A stretch of 64,000 bases of DNA from Cedecea neteri (GCF_000758325.1 NZ_CP009459.1:2170001-2234000), one strand, 5' to 3'. Counted from the stretch's first letter, positions 47,381-59,510 are shown. Made by a program: numbers and translations. The notes: generated by a model from the sequence alone, not told the origin.

Positions 47381-47412
47381 AGGCGAGGCGCGATAAATGA
47401 AGTGCCTCGCCT
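47381..47412. terminator. Terminator between LysR gene and doxX gene
   Basis: The hairpin AGGCGAGGC (47381-47389) / GCCTCGCCT (47404-47412) is followed by CTCTTTTC. It lies between convergent genes. Confidence 0.65.
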
Positions 47413-47420
47413 CTCTTTTC

Positions 47421-47891
<471 letters not shown>

Positions 47892-47910
47892 TTAGCCTCA
47901 AAAGGTGTGA

Positions 47911-49800
<1,890 letters not shown>

Positions 49801-49865
49801 TTAGGGTCGGTAAATAATTGGCTATTTATTGAGAGCGTTATTTCCTCCTCATTGAATAAAACGCG

Positions 49866-50633
49866 TTAATTCCCCGAGGTAATGTTCACGGCTTTAAATA
49901 TCGTGCGGGCGACATTTTTCGGGTCATACAGCATCGGCACGTGGCTGACCGGCAGCTCGGTAACGTGGGCGTGAATTTTCTTCGCCATCGCTCGCTCCAG
50001 ATCCGGGTTGATCATCCGGTCGTTGCTGCCGACCAGGAACCAGCTGGGCTTCTGCTGCCAGGCGGCGGTGGTCACTTTCTCGGTAAAGCTTGCGGCGGCG
50101 ATCGGCATCTGGGTAATGCCAATAATGTTCTGCGCTTCAGGCGTTGCATCCTGGGCAAAATCGGTGGCGACGGCTTTCGGGTCGAGGCTCAGAAAGCCGT
50201 CCGCGCCCTTGATGATTTTTGCGCTGCCGGGCGGGGCCGGGAAGCTGTTAACCAGGTCAGCGGTGGACTGGCCGGGCGACGGCGCAAAGGCGTTGATGTA
50301 CACCAGACCTTTTACTTTTGGATCGTTACCCGCCTCGGTAATCACCGTCCCGCCCCACGAATGGCCAACCAGAATAACGTCGCCTTTGGCGCGGGCGATG
50401 GCGCGTTTGGTCGCCGCCACGTCATCAGCCAGCGAAGTTAACGGGATCTGCGCGGTGATAATTTCGTAATGCCGCGTTTGCAGAGGCGGGATAACCTGCT
50501 CCCAGCTGCCGGTCGCGTCGGCGAAGGCGCCGTGCACTAATACGATGGTGTGCTGAGTTTCCGCCTGGGCGGCAAAACCGGTCATCAGGCCAGCCGCAGC
50601 CAGCGCCAGCAGCGTTTTACGCGTGGGTTTCAT
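49866..50633 (-). CDS. Secreted alpha/beta hydrolase
   Basis: A 255-residue protein with a Sec signal peptide (cleavage near residue 24, AQAET). The alpha/beta-hydrolase fold is indicated by HGAFADATGSWE (oxyanion region), the nucleophile elbow GHSWGGTV, an acid in GSNDRMINP and the catalytic His in PVSHVPML. The substrate is unknown. It lies 34 bases after a DUF1471 gene and 92 bases before bufA on the same strand, so it may belong to the same transcript. Confidence 0.85.
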   Translation of the reverse strand: MKPTRKTLLALAAAGLMTGFAAQAETQHTIVLVHGAFADATGSWEQVIPPLQTRHYEIITAQIPLTSLADDVAATKRAIARAKGDVILVGHSWGGTVITEAGNDPKVKGLVYINAFAPSPGQSTADLVNSFPAPPGSAKIIKGADGFLSLDPKAVATDFAQDATPEAQNIIGITQMPIAAASFTEKVTTAAWQQKPSWFLVGSNDRMINPDLERAMAKKIHAHVTELPVSHVPMLYDPKNVARTIFKAVNITSGN

Positions 50634-50667
50634 CTTTTGTTTCCTGTTTTAAAAGGTACGGGGGGAA

Positions 50668-50931
50668 TTAGCGGTAAATATCGGCGCTGCCGAAGTAGCT
50701 GTTGTTGCCGCCGGCAGAGACCACTCGCCAGGCGCTGGCCCCGGCTTTTTCAGCTTTTGCAGCCAGTTTTTCATTGAGCTGGTCAAGAGACAGCGTAGTG
50801 CTATCGCTTTCGGTGACGGTGCCAATTTTGACCAGGCCCTGAGCGCTGTGGACTTCTTTGGCTGCAAAAGCAGGCGCTACAGCAGCGGCCAGGACGAGCG
50901 GGAGAATAAGGTTGCGGAACAGTTTCATCAT
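50668..50931 (-). CDS. BhsA/McbA-like DUF1471 periplasmic protein
   Basis: An 87-residue protein with a signal peptide (to about AFAAKE) and a single DUF1471 (YdgH/BhsA/McbA) domain ending GGNNSYFGSADIYR, the usual C-terminal signature. E. coli relatives respond to stress; BhsA (ComC) lowers copper permeability. The start is a double ATG at 50931/50928 behind GTGAGGCTT. An in-frame GTG at 50940 lies in the RBS. It heads a set of same-strand genes leading to the bufferin operon. Confidence 0.85.
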   Translation of the reverse strand: MMKLFRNLILPLVLAAAVAPAFAAKEVHSAQGLVKIGTVTESDSTTLSLDQLNEKLAAKAEKAGASAWRVVSAGGNNSYFGSADIYR

Positions 50932-51104
50932 AAGCCTCACATATCAGTCGTTGAACACGTTGCCGCCGGTAGGTGGCGGATGCGCTTATTTAACGCCTGG
51001 TTTGTATGTGGGCTGTGTCAGAGGGAAGGGGATTTGTTTTGTTGTTTAGCCGTGGGCGGTGTGGATACAAAACAACACAATTCTTTTGCGTTAAGCCGGG
51101 ATAA

Positions 51105-51130
51105 CCCCTCTCCCCGGGCGGGAAGAGGGG
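51105..51130. terminator. Terminator downstream of fdnI
   Basis: The hairpin CCCCTCTCCCC-GGGC-GGGAAGAGGGG lies 10 bases past the fdnI stop. The gap 50941-51139 holds nothing else beyond the promoter side of the DUF1471 gene. Confidence 0.6.
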
Positions 51131-51139
51131 GGTGGGCTG

Positions 51140-51790
51140 TTACTTCAGACCTTCTCGATTCTCTTTTTTGGCTTCTTCGGCCTCGATGGCACGATACCAG
51201 CGCGGGTGATGCTTCTTCGCCCAGCGGCGGCTGACTTTGCCGACGATCATGCCCTTAATTGATCCTTTCACCCAAAAAGCCATGTACATATGGATAAGGA
51301 TGGCGTGGATCAAAATAATGCCTGAAGCCGCGTGGATAAGCAGGCTGTAGCGAATCATCCACATCGGGAAGTAGTGCGCAAACCAGGGCCGCCAGATAAT
51401 AATCCCGGTCACTAGCAGCACGAAGATCATGCTCATGATGCTCCAGAACATCATCTTCTGTCCGGCGTTGTATTTGCCTACGTCCGCCACTTTATGCTCG
51501 TTGCCTTTCAGCACCTCAACAATGCCCTTCAGCCAGGGTAAATCCTGCTTATCGGGAATGTTGTGATGCACGAAGCGCGCGAACATAAACATCAGCGCCA
51601 CAAAGATAGCCACGCCAAAGAACGGGTGCAGAATGCGCCCCATCTGCGGCGTGCCGAAGGTTTCCGTCAGCCATTGCAGCGACGGGAAGAACAGGGCAAT
51701 GCCGGACAGCGACACGAGGAAGAAGCCAACCACCACCACCCAGTGGCAGGCACGGTCGATGAATTTGGTTCTGACGATCATCTTACTCAT
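51140..51790 (-). CDS. fdnI: FdnI, cytochrome b556 subunit of formate dehydrogenase-N
   Basis: A 216-residue membrane protein with four helices that carries two b haems and reduces menaquinone. The His-containing helices [26 protein letters not shown] and [19 protein letters not shown] are visible. E. coli FdnI has 217 residues. The start at 51790 ([17 protein letters not shown]) matches; a longer in-frame start would overlap fdnH extensively. It overlaps fdnH by eight bases. Confidence 0.96.
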   Translation of the reverse strand: MSKMIVRTKFIDRACHWVVVVGFFLVSLSGIALFFPSLQWLTETFGTPQMGRILHPFFGVAIFVALMFMFARFVHHNIPDKQDLPWLKGIVEVLKGNEHKVADVGKYNAGQKMMFWSIMSMIFVLLVTGIIIWRPWFAHYFPMWMIRYSLLIHAASGIILIHAILIHMYMAFWVKGSIKGMIVGKVSRRWAKKHHPRWYRAIEAEEAKKENREGLK

Positions 51791-52667
51791 GCTTGTCGTC
51801 CTCATCTTCGTCCACCTCTTCGTTTGGCCCGATCCCGACATAGTGGAAAATCAGGGCTGCGAAGGTGGCAACAAATCCGGCAGCCGAGAGCGGCTTCAGA
51901 ATGCCTTTCCACAGGTTGATTGGGGTATCAATCTTCGGTTCTTTCGGCAGGTTGTGGTACAGCTCAGGCTGGTCCGCGTGGTGCAGCACGTAAATAACGT
52001 GCGTGCCGCCCACGCCCTGCGGGTTGTAAACGCCCGCCTGTTCAAAACCGCGTTTTTTCAGCTTTTCAACACGCTGATCTGCCATCTCCAGCATCTCTTT
52101 GCGGATGCCAAAGCGAATCGCGCCTGTCGGGCAGGTTTTCACGCAGGCGGGCTCCTGGCCTACGCTAACGCGGTCAACGCACAGGGTGCATTTATACACG
52201 CGGTTATCGTCTTTGTTGAGACGAGGAATGTTGAACGGGCAGCCCGCGATGCAGTAGCCGCAGCCGATGCAGTGCTCTGACTGGAAGTCCACGATGCCGT
52301 TGGCGTACTGAATAATTGCCCCGGCGGACGGGCAGGCTTTGAGGCAGCCCGGGTCTTCACAGTGCAAACAGCTGTCTTTGCGGATCAGCCATTCCAGTTT
52401 GCCGTTTTCATGGGTTTCTGAAAAACGCATCAGCGTCCAGGACCTGGCGCTCAGGTCGGCGGGGTTGTCGTACACCCCCACGCAGTGGCCAACTTCGTCC
52501 CGGATGTCGTTCCACTCCGAACAGGCTACCTGGCAGGCCTTGCAGCCGATACAGCTTGTGACATCGATGAGCTTGGTGACTTCTTCCTTGAAGTCACGCG
52601 CTCGCGGCGGCGGGGTGAAGCTGTTGGTCGCCGAGCGTTTGATAATATCCTGAGATTGCATGGACAT
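51783..52667 (-). CDS. fdnH: FdnH, iron-sulfur subunit of formate dehydrogenase-N
   Basis: A 294-residue protein with four [4Fe-4S] motifs: [37 protein letters not shown] and [21 protein letters not shown]. One C-terminal transmembrane helix ([19 protein letters not shown]) anchors it. It moves electrons from FdnG to FdnI. The start follows GGGAGGAAACA and is 11 bases after fdnG. Confidence 0.97.
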   Translation of the reverse strand: MSMQSQDIIKRSATNSFTPPPRARDFKEEVTKLIDVTSCIGCKACQVACSEWNDIRDEVGHCVGVYDNPADLSARSWTLMRFSETHENGKLEWLIRKDSCLHCEDPGCLKACPSAGAIIQYANGIVDFQSEHCIGCGYCIAGCPFNIPRLNKDDNRVYKCTLCVDRVSVGQEPACVKTCPTGAIRFGIRKEMLEMADQRVEKLKKRGFEQAGVYNPQGVGGTHVIYVLHHADQPELYHNLPKEPKIDTPINLWKGILKPLSAAGFVATFAALIFHYVGIGPNEEVDEDEDDKHE

Positions 52668-52678
52668 TGTTTCCTCCC

Positions 52679-55600
52679 TTACGCCTTCTCAATGTTGACC
52701 AGAAACGCCTTGTACTCCGGCGTTTGCGAGTTGGCGTCGCCTACCGACGGGGTCAGGGTGTTGGCGAGATAGCCCTTACGGGCCACGCCTTCAAAGCCCC
52801 AGTGCAGTGGGATCCCGATGGTTTCGATTTCCTGGCCGCCCGCTTGCAGGGTTTGCAGGCGCGGCGTCACCACGGCCACGGCTTTAATAAAGCCGCGTTT
52901 GCTGCTGACTTTCACCCGGTCGCCGTGCGCAATGCCCTTCGCTTTCGCCAGCCCTTCGCTTATTTCAACGAACTGCTCGGGCTGCACGATGGCGTTCAAC
53001 CGTGCGTGCTTGGTCCAGGTGTGGAAGTGCTCCGTCAGGCGATAAGTGGTGCCGACATACGGGAACTGCTGCCTGTTGCCCATGCGTTTAGCGTCCGCTT
53101 CGTACAGGCGCGCCACCGGGTTGGAAACCACATTCGGGTGCAGCGGGTTGGTGCCCAGCGGTGTTTCAAACGGCTCGTAATGCTCCGGGAACGGTCCTTC
53201 GGCAAGTTTGTCGAGGGCAAACAGGCGGCCCAAACCTTCCTGCTGCATGATGAACGGCCCGACGCCGCTGTCAGGGGCGGCGGTGCTGAAGTCCGGAATA
53301 TCGTTCCCGACCCATTTCGTGCCGTTCCACTGAATCAGCATGCGGTTGGCATCCCACGGTTTGCCCTGCAGATCTGCCGAGGCGCGGTTGTACAGCACGC
53401 GGCGGTTCATCGGCCACGCCCACGCCCAGCCCAGCGTGTTGCCCAGCCCGGACGGATCCGCGTTGTCGCGGTTTGCCATCTGGTTACCTTTGCTGGTCCA
53501 GCTCCCGGCGTAAATCCAGCAGCCGGAGGCCGTGGTTCCGTCATCACGCAGTAGAGCGAAGGAATCAAGTAACTGACCTTTTTTCGCCAGCAGATTGCCG
53601 TCGGCGTCAAACAGATCTTCCAGCGCAAAGCCGTTGTTCTCTTTGGCGACTTCGTCGGACTCGGGATGATCGGGCTGCTCGTAGTGCCAGCGCATTTTCA
53701 TCAGCGGCTCAATACCTTTGCCGCCTTCGGCCTGGTACATCTGGCGCAGCCGGTGATAAAGCCCGGCAAGAATTTCACCGTCGTTAAGCGCTTCGCCCGG
53801 CGCATCCGCGCCTTTCCAGTGCCACTGCAGCCAGCGGCCCGAGTTGGCAATAGAGCCGTCTTCTTCCGCGAAGCAGGTGGACGGCAGGCGGAACACTTCG
53901 GTCTGGATTTTCGCCGGGTCAACGTCGTTCATCTCGCCGTGGTTCTGCCAGAAGTTGGAGGTTTCCGTCACCAGCGGGTCGATAACCACCATGTATTTCA
54001 GCTTGCTCAGGCTGGCGACAACCTTGTTTTTATCCGGGAATGAGGCGACGGGGTTAAAACCCTGGCACAGGTAGCCGGTGACGAGGTTGCGATCCATCAT
54101 GTCGAAGTACTTCAGCACGTCGTAGGTCTGATCCCACTTTGGTAGCCAGTCAAAGCCCCAGCCGTTCTCTTTCTGCGCGTCGTCGCCGTAGAAGGTTTTC
54201 ATCAGGCTGACGAAGAACTTCGGATAGTTCCCCCAGTAATTCACCTGGCCCGGCAGCGTCGCTTTTGGCGTGTTGGCGGCCAGGTAACCGTCGAGCGAGG
54301 TTTGCTTGTCGGAAGGTAAAGAGAGGTAGCCTGGCAGGCTGGTGGACAGCAGGCCGAGGTCGGTCAGGCCCTGAATGTTGGAGTGACCACGCAGCGCGTT
54401 GACGCCGCCGCCCGCCATCCCCATGTTGCCTAACAGCAGCTGGATCATCGCCATGGTGCGGATGTTCTGCGCGCCTACGGTGTGCTGAGTCCAGCCCAGC
54501 GCGTACAGGAACGTGGTAGTGCGGTCGACCGCGCTGGTGGAGGCCAGCACTTCGCAGACTTTGAGGAAATCTGCCTGCGGCGTGCCGCAGATATGCTCGA
54601 CGACGTCCGGCGTGTAGCGGGAAACGTGCTCTTTGAGCAGGTTCCAGACGCAGCGCGGGTCGGTTAGCGTGTCATCTCGCTTCGCAAAGCCGTTTTCGTC
54701 AAACTGATAGTTCCAGGTGGTTTTATCGTACTGGCGCTTTTCTTCGTCGTAGCCGCTGAACAGGCCGTCTTCGAAGCTAAAGTCCTCACGCACCAGCAGG
54801 GCCGCGTTGGTGTAGTGTTTGACGTATTCGGCGTTGATTTTGTTATTGGAGATCAGGTACAGAATCACGCCCGACAGGAAGGTAATGTCGGTGCCGGAGC
54901 GAATTGGCGCGTAGATGTCCGCCACCGATGCCGTGCGGGTGAAGCGGGGATCGACCACGATCAGCGTGGCGTCGTTGTTGTTTTTGGCTTCCATCGCCCA
55001 GCGGAAACCGACCGGGTGGGCTTCAGCGGCGTTGCCGCCCATCACCATCACTACGTTGGCGTTTTTGATATCAACCCAGTGGTTGGTCATCGCACCGCGA
55101 CCAAATGTTGGAGCAAGACTTGCTACCGTTGGTCCGTGTCAGACGCGCGCCTGGTTATCTACCGCCAGCATGCCCAGCGAGCGGGCAAACTTCTGGGTTA
55201 ACATGCCGGTTTCGTTGCTGGCCGCCGAGGCGCACAGCATCCCGGTGGAAAGCCAGCGGTTAACCGTCACGTTTTGTTCATTTTTCTCGATAAAGTTGGT
55301 ATCGCGGTCGTCTTTCATCAGGCGGGCAATGCGGGAGAACGCTTCCTCCCAGCTGATGCGCTGCCATTTGTCTGACCCTGGCGCCCGGTATTCCGGGTAG
55401 CGCAGGCGATTATCGCTGTGAATGTAGTCCAGCAGCCCCGCGCCTTTCGGGCATAGTGCGCCGCGGTTGACCGGATGATCAGGGTCCCCTTCGATATGGA
55501 AAATGCTGGATTTGGCGTTTTTCGAGCCATCTCCAAGGCTATACATCAATAAACCACAGCCAACAGAACAGTAAGTACAGCTATTGCGAGTCTCTTTTGC

Positions 55601-55726
55601 ACGCAGTAGCTTGTAGTTGCGCGTTTCCGCCAGCGCGGCTTTTGGGACAAAGCCCAGCACCGCAGCCGTTGTACCTGCCATTCCGCCGGCGCAGATTTTG
55701 AAAAATTTCCTGCGACTGACGTTCAT
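52679..55726 (-). CDS. fdnG: FdnG, selenocysteine-containing formate dehydrogenase-N catalytic subunit
   Basis: A 1015-residue periplasmic molybdenum enzyme read through an in-frame TGA at 55139-55141, which encodes selenocysteine 196 (VDNQARV[11 protein letters not shown]). E. coli FdnG has the same length and Sec position. The twin-arginine signal is SRRKFFK. A [4Fe-4S] site CTYCSVGC is near the N-terminus. The bis-MGD cofactor domains follow. The sequence after the TGA (CACGGACCAACGGTAGCAAG) is that of the SECIS stem. The start at 55726 follows GAGGTGACG; a GTG two codons earlier is less likely. An automated caller would split this gene in two. Confidence 0.97.
55139..55141 (-). other. Selenocysteine (UGA) codon of fdnG
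   Basis: The in-frame TGA on the minus strand lies between codons for Val195 and His197. Both sides match E. coli FdnG without a shift, so it is recoding and not a nonsense mutation. Confidence 0.96.
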
Positions 55727-55789
55727 CGTCACCTCGTTGTTATGACGTTTTTAGTACGGGCGAAAATAGCAGCTATAACCATTCAGATA

Positions 55790-55834
55790 TTGCGTGAAAT
55801 CAATTCGATAAACATTGGGTAGGCGATTACCCCT
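55790..55834 (-). promoter_or_regulatory. FNR-like and NarL-like sites upstream of fdnG
   Basis: TTGCGTGAAATCAA (55790-55803) matches the FNR palindrome TTGAT-N4-ATCAA at eight of ten positions, with one perfect half. TACCCCT (55828-55834) fits the NarL heptamer TACYYMT. With a start near 55755 the FNR site would be near -41.5. Both factors control fdnGHI in E. coli. Confidence 0.55.
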
Positions 55835-55959
55835 TTAGTATTAATGGTTATTTGACGGAGATAACACTGTCGTGTGCCTGGGCAGAGAAAAGGGGAGTAA
55901 AGCGTTGTCGTTAGAGGTTGTGCCGTTTATCAGGGAAACGGCACGCTGCAGGCGTTGAG

Positions 55960-56211
55960 TCAGATGCGGGTGATTGTGAACCAACGGCGCCAGATAAAGC
56001 GCAGCAGATAATATTCAACGGTGCCCAAAGCGAGGAACCAGATGCAGAAGAGGATCACGTACAGCTGGCTAAGGTCGACCAGGTGGAAAGTGTCGATCAG
56101 CTTTTGTGCCAGCGTCAGCGTTAACGCCGGGGCCGGGAGCAGCAGGCACGACAGAAAGGCCAGCAGCAAAATGCCGCCCGCGCTCAACAGCGCTTGATGT
56201 GGATGGTTCAT
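55960..56211 (-). CDS. ybdJ: YbdJ-like small inner-membrane protein (DUF1158)
   Basis: An 83-residue protein with two hydrophobic segments (about residues 8-30 and 46-72) separated by a short loop (KLIDTFHLVDLSQLY). The sequence follows my memory of E. coli YbdJ, for example LLLAFLSCLLLPAPAL and the C-terminal RFIWRRWF. No function is known. In E. coli ybdJ lies next to the ent/fep region; here it is between fdnG and a dienelactone hydrolase gene. A hairpin TGCCGTTT/AAACGGCA (55921-55943) follows it. Confidence 0.72.
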   Translation of the reverse strand: MNHPHQALLSAGGILLLAFLSCLLLPAPALTLTLAQKLIDTFHLVDLSQLYVILFCIWFLALGTVEYYLLRFIWRRWFTITRI

Positions 56212-56321
56212 GACGTTGTTAGCCTGAAGTTAAAAGGCTATTGTCCGGGAAAGTGTACCTTGGTGTAAACCACTTGAGAAAGGGTAAAAAAAGCGGCCCC
56301 TGCGAACAGAGGCCATGTGAA

Positions 56322-57044
56322 TCAGTTAAACACGTTATTCAGCAGCGTGTACATCTGGGTGAAAGCGCGTTTTGCTACTTCCGGGTGGTATTTTGCCACG
56401 CCTTCAACGTTCGCACCTGGGTCGGTGAATGAGTGCACTGCGCCGGCGTAGCTCACCAACTGCCAGTCTACCGATGCGGCGTTCATTTCGCTGACAAATT
56501 CGCTCAGTTGCTCGCGCGGAACGAGCGGATCTTCCGCGCCGTCCAGCACCAGAATCGAAGCTTTGATCTCGCCTGCGGCGTGGGTTTTCAGGGTATTCAG
56601 CGTGCCGTGGAAGGAAACCGCCGCTTTGATATCCGCCCCGCTTCTTGCCAGCTCAAGCGCGCAGTGCCCGCCGAAGCAAAAGCCCGCAACCGCCAGTTTG
56701 CTGCCGTCGACAGCGGCAATTTTCTGAGTGGCAAGCGTGTCCAGCGCGGCCTGCATGCGGCCCACTTCCGCCGGGGTGTCCTTCACGCCCATCATCAGGG
56801 CACCGGCTTCATCGGCGTTGGTCGGGAGCTTGCCCTGGCCGTAGAGATCGGCAACCAGCACGACATAACCCTGAGCGGCGATTCCTTTGGCCTGTTCAAC
56901 CGCCCCGGCACTGACGCCCATCCAGTTAGGGGCGATCAGAATGCCTGGCCGCGCAGCGCTTTGATTTTCCTGGTAGACCAGCGCGCCTTCAAAGGTTTGA
57001 TTCTCGACTTGATAAGTAATGGCTGTTGAAATAATTTCTGACAT
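56322..57044 (-). CDS. Dienelactone hydrolase family protein
   Basis: A 240-residue alpha/beta-hydrolase of the DLH type. The nucleophile elbow is GFCFGGHCA with a Cys in place of Ser, the acid lies in LVLDGAEDPLVP, and the His in YAGAVHSFTDPGAN. These agree with the Cys-Asp-His triad of the family. Ring-opened aromatic lactones are classic substrates, but many enterobacterial members have no assigned one. It stands alone, with a 218-base A/T-rich gap (57045-57262) upstream that holds its promoter and nothing else I can name. Confidence 0.88.
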   Translation of the reverse strand: MSEIISTAITYQVENQTFEGALVYQENQSAARPGILIAPNWMGVSAGAVEQAKGIAAQGYVVLVADLYGQGKLPTNADEAGALMMGVKDTPAEVGRMQAALDTLATQKIAAVDGSKLAVAGFCFGGHCALELARSGADIKAAVSFHGTLNTLKTHAAGEIKASILVLDGAEDPLVPREQLSEFVSEMNAASVDWQLVSYAGAVHSFTDPGANVEGVAKYHPEVAKRAFTQMYTLLNNVFN

Positions 57045-57262
57045 CAGAATTAACCCCTAAATAAAATTTATTGGTCGGCAGGTGAACGCTAATTAATTTC
57101 ATATTGATAACAGATTGGCAATTTATTAAATTTACAAGCGCATGAATTGCTATTTAATTTAATTTAAAAAGCGTTTATTTGTTAGTGATGAATAATTTAT
57201 GTGAATAATTGTAATTAGCGGTTCTCAGGCTGACCATACCCATTTTATCTATAAGCCTTTGT

Positions 57263-57709
57263 TCATATTAAGGCATCGCACTGCGTAATCGGTAACAGGC
57301 GAGAATCCTCCAGCGCCGCCGTGCGATGACCCATCCCCTGCATACAGGCTTCATTCTCCGCAAAGGCCAGAAAAGCGGCTGTACTGCTCTGCCGCACGAG
57401 CATAGCGCAGTCCCAGCGTTCATCCTGCGGGCCAATCAGCCAGCTGTCTGCCGCGCCAAGGAAAATAATATCCCCGCCGCTTTGGCGTAAAAATGGCAGG
57501 GTGTGCTGTATATAGCGCTGAAATGCTTCCGCGCCGCTAATCGGGCTAAGCGGCATTAATTCCGGGGCGACTGAGTAATCCGCTATTTCCCGAAAGCGCA
57601 GGAGATTGAGCATAAAAACCTCGCCGGGAATTTGTTTCATCACCAAATGTCGCCCGGCCTGCTGGGTGGGCTGCAGATAAGGCGTCGTTTTTGAGGACGT
57701 GACCATCAT
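57263..57709 (-). CDS. DUF1330-like protein, last gene of the DUF2239 operon
   Basis: A 148-residue protein with a ferredoxin-like (dimeric alpha/beta barrel) pattern: VFMLNLLRFREIADY, AFQRYIQHTLPFLRQSGG, and a C-terminal segment with a DSRLLPI strand. The part GDIIFLGAADSWLIGPQDERWD fits DUF1330. No reaction is known. It follows the hydrolase gene by eight bases, so it belongs to the same operon. Confidence 0.7.
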   Translation of the reverse strand: MMVTSSKTTPYLQPTQQAGRHLVMKQIPGEVFMLNLLRFREIADYSVAPELMPLSPISGAEAFQRYIQHTLPFLRQSGGDIIFLGAADSWLIGPQDERWDCAMLVRQSSTAAFLAFAENEACMQGMGHRTAALEDSRLLPITQCDALI

Positions 57710-57717
57710 TACACCTG

Positions 57718-58599
57718 TTATTTTCTGTCCGCGAAATGAGCGAGAAGCAGGGAGGCTACTTCTTCTTCCAGCGCAGGCGGAATCTCATGGCCCATCCCTT
57801 CAATCAGCTGCAATTTTGCCGTGGGGATCGTCTTAGCAATGTCCTGCCCGGCTTCTACGGGGAAGAGCGGATCCTGAGTGCCGTGGATTACCAGTGCCGG
57901 GGCTACGATCTGTCTTATCTCCTGACGGAGATCGCCGGTGGCCGCCATCGCCGCAATCTGGCGCAGCATGCCGGGCACAGAACTGGCGCGCACCAGCGAG
58001 GTTTTTAGCAGCGCCGTGTAGTATTCCTCGTCAAACGGGAGGTGTGTTGAGGCAATGCGCCTGAAGAACGCGAGCTGCTGCTCAAGCCAGGCGCTTTGGT
58101 GCGAATGCGGATCGGGCTTTGGCCCCATTAGCATGGCCATCACATCCGGGGCCGGAGGCGGGAGCTGAGAATTGCCCGTGCTGGACATGATGGCGCACAG
58201 GGACAGCGTTTTTTGCGGATATAGCGCGGCAAACAGCTGGGCGATCATGCCGCCCATGGAACGGCCAACAATGTGCGCCGCCGGAATACCGGCGTTATCC
58301 AGCGTGAGCGCAACGTCCGCCGCCATGTCCCGGAGCGTATAAGCGATGGCGATCCTTTGGCCCTGGGAGAGCGCCTGCAGGTCCGGCACACCCGCGTGGT
58401 TCAACGAGGGGGACAGCCCGCAGTCGCGATTATCGACCCGCAAAACATAGAAACCGGCATCGGCCAGCCGCTGGCAAAAGCGCTGCGACCAGCTGATACT
58501 TTGGCTTCCCAGCCCCGGCAGTAGAACTATTGCCGGGTGTGTTTTTTCACCGAAGCCGTCGAAGTAGAGGGAGACCGGCAGGTTAGTAGCTGTGTTCAT
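57718..58599 (-). CDS. Alpha/beta hydrolase of the DUF2239 operon
   Basis: A 293-residue cytoplasmic alpha/beta-hydrolase. The oxyanion region is LLPGLGSQSISW, the nucleophile elbow GRSMGGMIAQ, the acid is in IHGTQDPLFP, and the His in EGMGHEIPPAL. Similar proteins are often labelled as esterase or epoxide hydrolase; the substrate is unknown. Its start lies 17 bases inside the upstream GIY-YIG gene, which suggests translational coupling. Confidence 0.85.
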   Translation of the reverse strand: MNTATNLPVSLYFDGFGEKTHPAIVLLPGLGSQSISWSQRFCQRLADAGFYVLRVDNRDCGLSPSLNHAGVPDLQALSQGQRIAIAYTLRDMAADVALTLDNAGIPAAHIVGRSMGGMIAQLFAALYPQKTLSLCAIMSSTGNSQLPPPAPDVMAMLMGPKPDPHSHQSAWLEQQLAFFRRIASTHLPFDEEYYTALLKTSLVRASSVPGMLRQIAAMAATGDLRQEIRQIVAPALVIHGTQDPLFPVEAGQDIAKTIPTAKLQLIEGMGHEIPPALEEEVASLLLAHFADRK

Positions 58600-58924
58600 G
58601 GGCGATCCTCAGTTTTTGCTGCCAGGCTTCCAGCAAGTTTTCCAGCGCGGCTTTAACGTTTTGCTCATCCGGTTTGACCTTTTCGAGCACGGTGAATTCG
58701 AAAGCGGGCTCGCCGAACTGGTTCCAGGCCTGCTGCAGCGCCTTATTGCGGTGCTGCCCGAACTTCAGTTCAAACAGGTGGCGGTTTAACACGCCCTGAG
58801 CGTTTGCGGCGCTGGCGAGCAGCTTGTGGCCGGTTTGCGTATTGGTTATCAAATAGATGCCCGCGGTTGTCGGGCTGTCTTTATAGCCCTGCTTCAGATC
58901 TTTTTTGTTTATTGTCTCAGTCAT
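58583..58924 (-). CDS. GIY-YIG nuclease-fold protein
   Basis: A 113-residue protein. The GIY-YIG fold is indicated by AGIYLITNTQTGHKLLASAA (the first motif GIY; the second is altered to KLLAS), then LNRHLFELKFGQHRNKALQQ and FEFTVLEKV. The canonical YIG and the catalytic Arg/Glu are not obviously intact, so nuclease activity is doubtful. The start at 58924 follows AGGAGTCCAAAA and overlaps the DUF2239 gene by eight bases. Confidence 0.75.
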   Translation of the reverse strand: MTETINKKDLKQGYKDSPTTAGIYLITNTQTGHKLLASAANAQGVLNRHLFELKFGQHRNKALQQAWNQFGEPAFEFTVLEKVKPDEQNVKAALENLLEAWQQKLRIAHEHSY

Positions 58925-59501
58925 TTTTGGACTCCTGCTTGCCAAAAGCTAACGTTGCCGCATAGCGGCGAATATCCTGCGGCCAGCCTTCCATTGCAGC
59001 GTTGAAGGCTGCTTCGTCATCGGCAAACAGCGCGCGCAGGCAAGTTTCATACTCCGGTAAATCGCCCGCGACCTCGTGCATAAACTGGTAGGCACTTTCG
59101 TGCCTGCGGCGCTTGTTGTCCGCCGGTTCGCTGGCTTTTCTGGCCTGTTCGATCAGTCGACGTAAGGTTGCAGAGGCACCGCCCGGCTGCGTGGCCAGCC
59201 ACTCCCAGTGGCGCGGCAGCAGGGTGACTTCCTTCGCCGATACGCCAAGTTTTGGCCTGCCGCGAGTTCTAACCGCTGTAGCGTCTTCGGTTGGACCTTC
59301 GGCTAGTTCCGGGTAAGCCGCAATGGCGCTGGCTTCATCCCCGTGTACGTGGATATCCAGCCGTTTGCCGGTCTGGTCATTGAAGATAAACACCGGCTCG
59401 TGGTCGATTGGCGTGGCCTTTATTTGCTGCAGCAGTTCGCTCAGGCTGCCGTGGGCAATCTGCCGCCGCTGCATAAAGGCGGTAAGAGTGACAGAAGACA
59501 T
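58917..59501 (-). CDS. DUF2239 family protein, first gene of a four-gene operon
   Basis: A 194-residue soluble protein of the DUF2239 family. An N-terminal part (residues 1-60; EPVFIFNDQTGKRLDIHVHG) is followed by a basic segment RGRPKLGVSAKEVTLLPRHW and a helical, charged region (ATLRRLIEQARKASEPADN) that could bind DNA. Function is not known. It heads the operon DUF2239 / GIY-YIG / hydrolase / DUF1330-like, with overlapping or closely spaced genes. Two palindromes upstream could be its own binding sites. Confidence 0.8.
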   Translation of the reverse strand: MSSVTLTAFMQRRQIAHGSLSELLQQIKATPIDHEPVFIFNDQTGKRLDIHVHGDEASAIAAYPELAEGPTEDATAVRTRGRPKLGVSAKEVTLLPRHWEWLATQPGGASATLRRLIEQARKASEPADNKRRRHESAYQFMHEVAGDLPEYETCLRALFADDEAAFNAAMEGWPQDIRRYAATLAFGKQESKND

Positions 59502-59510
59502 GGGGTACCT

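Noticed and set aside
52667-53554. 295-codon plus-strand frame across fdnG
   Set aside because: Antisense to a certain gene, no family match, no promoter or RBS.
55139-55141. Apparent nonsense mutation splitting fdnG into two pseudogene pieces
   Set aside because: The TGA is at the conserved selenocysteine position and both sides match FdnG.
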